Shown here: positions 12,992 to 16,408 of the stretch, piece by piece | Layout: the number at the start of each line of letters is the position of its first letter | Position numbering within the stretch: the first letter of the stretch is position 1 | NCBI GenBank assembly: GCA_905211615.1 | Contig: CAJMBB010000030.1 | Coordinates: 1 to 16,408, forward strand | Reading direction: 5' to 3' | DNA length: 16,408 nucleotides | Source: an uncultured Collinsella sp. | GTDB taxonomy: Bacteria > Actinomycetota > Coriobacteriia > Coriobacteriales > Coriobacteriaceae | Notes under the pieces: generated by a model | Told to the model about the DNA's origin: nothing | The model's database searches: none | What the model saw: the letters and a program-made list of their open reading frames with translations, nothing else | Position numbers and translations under genes: made by a program

Positions 12992-15223
12992 GTGGCACAC
13001 AACAAACTGGAGGCAAGCCCCCAAGACCAGCGTGGTCAAGGCGGGCATGGAGCCATTCCCCTCTCCGCTGGCATGCTGCTCGTTACGCTCGGCGTCGTCT
13101 ATGGTGACATCGGCACGAGCCCCATGTATACCATGAAATCAATTGTCGCCAACAACGGCGGCATCGGTACCGTCAGCGAGGACATGATCCTGGGCGCGCT
13201 TTCGCTCGTCATCTGGACCATGACACTCGTGACCACGGTCAAGTACGTGCTTATCGCCATGAAGGCCGATAACCATAACGAAGGCGGCATCTTCGCCCTG
13301 TTCAGCCTGGTGCGCAAGGTGGCACCATGGCTGATTCTGCCCGCTATGATCGGCGGTGCGGCACTGCTTGCCGACGGCATCCTCACCCCCGCCGTCACGG
13401 TTACCACGGCCATCGAGGGTCTGCGCACCATAGAATGGGGCCATGCGCTGCTGGGCGACGGCCAGACCAACGTCATCATCATTACCATCATCATTATCTG
13501 CGGTCTGTTTGCCATGCAGCGCGCCGGCACCTCGTCAATCGGCAAGCTCTTCGGTCCGCTCATGACGCTATGGTTCCTGTTCCTGGCGGGCGCCGGCTTG
13601 TTCAACATGCTCGGCAACCTGTCCATCCTACGCGCACTCAACCCCATCCGCGGCGTCATGTTCCTGTTCTCGCCCATCAACCACTCGGGCATCATGGTGC
13701 TCGGCTTTGTCTTTCTGTCGACGACCGGCGCCGAGGCGCTCTATTCGGACATGGGTCACGTGGGCAAGGCTAACATTTACGCATCCTGGCCGTTCGTAAA
13801 GGCAGCGCTCATCCTTAACTATCTGGGTCAGGGCGCTTGGCTGCTCGCCAATAACTCCAACCCCCAGATGCTCGCGATGGATATCGTCAACCCGTTCTAC
13901 ATGATGCTTCCCGAGCCCCTGCGCCCCTTTGCCATCGTGCTTTCGGCCGTAGCGGCCATCATCGCCTCGCAGGCGCTCATCACCGGCTCGTTCTCGCTGG
14001 TATCCGAGGCAACCCGTCTCAATCTCATGCCGCACCTGCGCATCCACTACCCCAGCGACACCAAGGGCCAGCTCTATATTCCGCTCGTCAACAACATCAT
14101 GTGGGTCGGCTGTATCTTCATTGTGCTGCTGTTCCAAAACTCCGAGCGCATGGAGAGCGCCTACGGCCTCGCCATTACCGTAACCATGCTCATGACCACG
14201 ACGCTTTTGACGAGCTACATCGCCGGCATCCTCAAGCACAAGCTGGGTGCCTGCGTCTTCGCCCTGCTCTTTGGTGCCATTGAGCTGTGCTTCTTCGCTT
14301 CGTGCCTCACCATGTTCTTTGACGGCGGCTACGTCATGATCTTCCTGGCCGCACTGCTGTTTGGCCTTATGTACGTGTGGCGTCGCGGCACCGCCATCGA
14401 GCGCACGCAAACGATCCTGCTGCCCGTCTCCAAGTACATCGACCAGCTCAATCGTCTGCGCAATGACGAGACCTACCCCGTGCTCGCCGACAATCTGGTG
14501 TTCCTCACCAACAGCCCCGATCCGCTCACGCTCGACCGCGACGTGCTCTATTCCATCCTGGACAAGCACCCCAAGCGCGCCAAGGCATATTGGTTCATCA
14601 ACGTGCACGTTACCGACGAGCCCTATACGCACGAGTATTCCGTCGAGACCTTTGGCACAGACTTCCTGTTCCGCGTACGCTTGGACCTGGGCTTTAAGGT
14701 CAATCAGCGCATCAACGCCTACCTGCGTCAGATCGTTGGCGACCTGATGGCATCGGGTGAGTTGCCGCCGCAGCATCACACCTACTCTATCTACGAGACA
14801 CGCGGCAACGTGGGCGACTTCCGCTTTTGCATGCTGCGCAAGATGCTTGCCCCCGAAACGGACATCAACCGCAACGACCATCGCGTCATGGCCATCAAGT
14901 ACGCCGTCCGCCGCGCCTGCGGAAGCCCGGCACGTTGGTATGGTCTCGAGAACTCGGCCATCATCATTGAGTACGTACCGCTCTTTGCCCGCATGCGTCC
15001 GGCAGTCAAGCTCGTACGCACCCAGGTGCCGCTCGAGATCCTGATCGAAGAGGCCGAGGAAATGGAAGTCGACATCTTCTCGGACGACCTGGTCAACGGC
15101 AACGCAGCCGGTAAGGACATGAACGTCGATCCCACCGAGTTGCTCGAGAGCGTCGCCGATACGCCCGAACAGCAACAGCTCGACGGTCTCGAGATCGAAC
15201 AGCTCAACGACGCCAACTTCTAG
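12992..15223 (+). CDS. kup: KUP-family potassium uptake transporter
   Basis: This encodes 743 residues of a K+/H+ symporter in the inner membrane. Family marks are GVVYGDIGTSPMYT (34-47, the KUP signature), VKYVLIAMKADNHNEGGIFAL, ADGILTPAVTVTTAIEGL and STTGAEALYSDMGH. About twelve membrane segments fill residues 24-460, followed by a cytoplasmic tail of roughly 280 residues ending in a very acidic stretch. E. coli Kup is about 620 residues, so this tail is longer than usual. I chose GTG 12992, with AAGGGAG 5 bases upstream, over the ATG at 12974 (749 residues). That ATG has no ribosome binding site and lies against the 25-bp inverted repeat. The gene stands alone with its own terminator. Confidence 0.93.
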   Translation: MAHNKLEASPQDQRGQGGHGAIPLSAGMLLVTLGVVYGDIGTSPMYTMKSIVANNGGIGTVSEDMILGALSLVIWTMTLVTTVKYVLIAMKADNHNEGGIFALFSLVRKVAPWLILPAMIGGAALLADGILTPAVTVTTAIEGLRTIEWGHALLGDGQTNVIIITIIIICGLFAMQRAGTSSIGKLFGPLMTLWFLFLAGAGLFNMLGNLSILRALNPIRGVMFLFSPINHSGIMVLGFVFLSTTGAEALYSDMGHVGKANIYASWPFVKAALILNYLGQGAWLLANNSNPQMLAMDIVNPFYMMLPEPLRPFAIVLSAVAAIIASQALITGSFSLVSEATRLNLMPHLRIHYPSDTKGQLYIPLVNNIMWVGCIFIVLLFQNSERMESAYGLAITVTMLMTTTLLTSYIAGILKHKLGACVFALLFGAIELCFFASCLTMFFDGGYVMIFLAALLFGLMYVWRRGTAIERTQTILLPVSKYIDQLNRLRNDETYPVLADNLVFLTNSPDPLTLDRDVLYSILDKHPKRAKAYWFINVHVTDEPYTHEYSVETFGTDFLFRVRLDLGFKVNQRINAYLRQIVGDLMASGELPPQHHTYSIYETRGNVGDFRFCMLRKMLAPETDINRNDHRVMAIKYAVRRACGSPARWYGLENSAIIIEYVPLFARMRPAVKLVRTQVPLEILIEEAEEMEVDIFSDDLVNGNAAGKDMNVDPTELLESVADTPEQQQLDGLEIEQLNDANF

Positions 15224-15243
15224 CGACGTCACAAATCAACGAC

Positions 15244-15279
15244 AGCGGCCCTGCACCTCACGGAAGATGCAGGGCCGCT
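15244..15279 (+). terminator. terminator of kup
   Basis: A perfect 12-bp stem, AGCGGCCCTGCA (15244-15255) and TGCAGGGCCGCT (15268-15279), with a 12-base loop begins 20 bases after the kup stop. TT follows the CT of the stem end. The GC-rich stem between convergent genes may act in both directions. Confidence 0.8.
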
Positions 15280-15302
15280 TTGCATTGCAGTAAAGCTAGC
15301 GG

Positions 15303-16268
15303 CTACGAACGACGCGGCTCGGGAACCACGAGCCTATCGGGGCTCGCGCCCTCGGCATCCATCAGGCTCACGTAGCGAATCGACGGATCCCCATACATCG
15401 CGTAGTAATAATTGCCCGTGCGCGCGCTAAAGCATCCGGTGTAGATAGTCTTCTCGAACTTGCCATCGCCCATCCTGGACGCCCCCTCAATCATCACCAC
15501 GCCCTCGAGTGAACGGAACATGCGGACGACGTTTTCGGTCTCGCTCTCCTTTTGCGGGTAATTGGCATTGAGGTACGCCGCCTTTACAAAACGGCTCGGC
15601 GAATAGCAGTCACCCGGAATACCGCGCATGCCGGCACCCGCGCCATAGGGCTTGAGCTCGGCGCCACGCCATGTCGCCGTCTGCGGAAAATCGCTTGTGG
15701 CCGTGATATAGGTGCGCAGGTTTTCCATGTGCCACGGGAAGGTGGGCTGATTGGCAAGGGTGTCGACCGGATCGTCGTATACATGCAGGCCGTCAGCCAT
15801 CATCTCGACCACGATGCTGCGCTGGCTGTCGCCGATAATCCAATGGAGCAGCGACACGCCCAGCCCCTCTCCTGCAGATTTGGCAACAATCACCGTGTCG
15901 CGCAGCGCGGCCTCGACCTCATCGACCGTCGAGAACGTCGCTGCCACCCACAGGGGAAACTCATAGGCCGCGATATTGGTCTTTCCATCAACCGGCCCCT
16001 CGGCATACTCGGCATAACCCGGGAAATTGAGGCCCGCCACGGCGAGGCCCGCATCGTTGCCGCAATCGAAGAACATAGGGTAGTTCTTGTAATCGATGCA
16101 CATACCGATCACCGCGTGTGCCGCTGTCGCGTCGTCGATAAACGAATACGGAATGTGAAACCCGCGCGGCATCACGCGAACCTGTTGGCCGTAGTCAAAG
16201 CTCCAGTCGAGGTTGCGGCCCAGATACATGTGACCAGAATTATCGGTAAATCGAATACTCGTACACAT
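15303..16268 (-). CDS. bsh: bile salt hydrolase (choloylglycine hydrolase family)
   Basis: This encodes 321 residues, the normal size for bile salt hydrolases. It is an N-terminal-nucleophile enzyme that cleaves glycine or taurine from conjugated bile acids. The start is MCTSIRF: removal of Met1 exposes the nucleophile Cys2. The other expected residues are present: R18 and D21 (GRNLDW), N81 (AGLNFPG), N173 (LANQPTF) and R226 (GIPGDCYSPSRFVKAA). Asn81, where penicillin V acylases carry Tyr, favours bile salts over penicillin V. The frame is open to 16379, but ATG 16268 is certain, because Cys must follow Met and AGGAGG lies 5 bases upstream. It is probably cytoplasmic, as no signal peptide is seen. 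It is monocistronic within the window and convergent with kup. A leader with paired segments overlapping the ribosome binding site suggests translational control. Confidence 0.9.
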   Translation of the reverse strand: MCTSIRFTDNSGHMYLGRNLDWSFDYGQQVRVMPRGFHIPYSFIDDATAAHAVIGMCIDYKNYPMFFDCGNDAGLAVAGLNFPGYAEYAEGPVDGKTNIAAYEFPLWVAATFSTVDEVEAALRDTVIVAKSAGEGLGVSLLHWIIGDSQRSIVVEMMADGLHVYDDPVDTLANQPTFPWHMENLRTYITATSDFPQTATWRGAELKPYGAGAGMRGIPGDCYSPSRFVKAAYLNANYPQKESETENVVRMFRSLEGVVMIEGASRMGDGKFEKTIYTGCFSARTGNYYYAMYGDPSIRYVSLMDAEGASPDRLVVPEPRRS

Positions 16269-16359
16269 AGCGCCTCCTAGCTTTACGTTCCTGCTAAGTT
16301 CATTGTCTCCAAACAAAAAGGCGCTAAACACAAAAGCCCGGACATGACAACAATGAACT
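16268..16359 (-). promoter_or_regulatory. bile salt hydrolase leader with interleaved complementary segments
   Basis: In mRNA order: AGTTCATTGT (16359-16350), TAGCGCCT (16326-16319), ACAATGAACT (16306-16297) and AGGCGCTA (16275-16268). The first pairs perfectly with the third (10 bp) and the second with the fourth (8 bp). The fourth overlaps the 3' half of the AGGAGG site and the A of the start codon. The order allows a pseudoknot or two exclusive folds. The complementarity is seen; control of translation is inferred. The repeats could instead be DNA operators. Confidence 0.5.
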
Positions 16360-16400
16360 GCCTCCCATTTCTTGGACATGAGAAATGGGAGGCTTTCTTT
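16360..16400 (+). terminator. hairpin terminator at the right edge
   Basis: A perfect 13-bp stem, GCCTCCCATTTCT (16360-16372) and AGAAATGGGAGGC (16381-16393), with an 8-base loop is followed by TTTCTTT on the plus strand. On the minus strand it is followed by AGTTCATT, not a U-run. No plus-strand gene lies between it and the kup terminator, so its user is unclear. It may serve a minus-strand gene beyond the edge through its AAAGAAA-flanked side, or be part of the bsh leader. Confidence 0.65.
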
Positions 16401-16408
16401 ATGCGCGT

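Noticed and set aside
13628..15232. Minus-strand open frame of 534 codons opposite kup
   Set aside because: It is antisense to a clear KUP transporter, with composition typical of a mirror frame and no recognisable domain.

Overview
The window reads as high-GC chromosomal DNA from a gut actinobacterium of the Coriobacteriia, most likely a Collinsella species. The evidence is indirect: G/C-ending codons throughout, strong AAGGAG-type ribosome binding sites, a bile salt hydrolase, an N-terminally HTH-fused AlaA aminotransferase (a fusion I recall from bifidobacteria), and a MarR-like protein with an RGG tail. No database search was possible. I see no phage, IS element, CRISPR array, tRNA or rRNA.

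Layout. Positions 1-2254 carry two minus-strand genes: the 5' part of a MarR-like winged-helix protein with an acidic N-terminus and an RGG tail, cut by the window edge, and a DHA2-type MFS exporter. Diverging from the exporter are a small peptide deformylase and a LysR regulator (2460-3830, plus strand), closed by a hairpin terminator. A four-gene minus-strand operon follows (9036 down to 3954): an amidohydrolase-2 protein, two ceramidase-family (PF04734-like) proteins and a beta-glucoside-type PTS IIBC permease. Next are the HTH-AlaA fusion gene (10783-9263) and a second LysR gene (11803-10946). The second LysR gene diverges from an EamA/DMT exporter gene that is broken twice (11922-12834). 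A KUP potassium transporter gene (12992-15223, plus strand) and a bile salt hydrolase gene (16268-15303, minus strand) complete the window.

How the parts may work together. The PTS operon looks like a small catabolic unit: a sugar-type substrate is imported and phosphorylated, then acted on by cytoplasmic hydrolases. Neither ceramidase-like protein has a signal peptide, and the amidohydrolase has lost residues normally needed for metal binding, so its chemistry is open. This unit is the best candidate here for an undescribed system. The LysR/EamA pair is a standard regulator-transporter arrangement whose transporter is now damaged. The bile salt hydrolase fits life in the intestine.

The most distinctive non-coding signals are four. 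Upstream of the HTH-AlaA gene there is an array of GTTCAATT half-sites at near-helical spacing. Inside that gene a second Shine-Dalgarno/ATG sits exactly at the HTH/aminotransferase boundary. In the bile salt hydrolase leader two interleaved complementary pairs could fold as a pseudoknot that hides the ribosome binding site. The RGG gene has a leader of four consecutive small hairpins, two with GAGA (GNRA) loops. No stretch over 300 bases lacks a gene; the longest gaps are about 160-230 bases.
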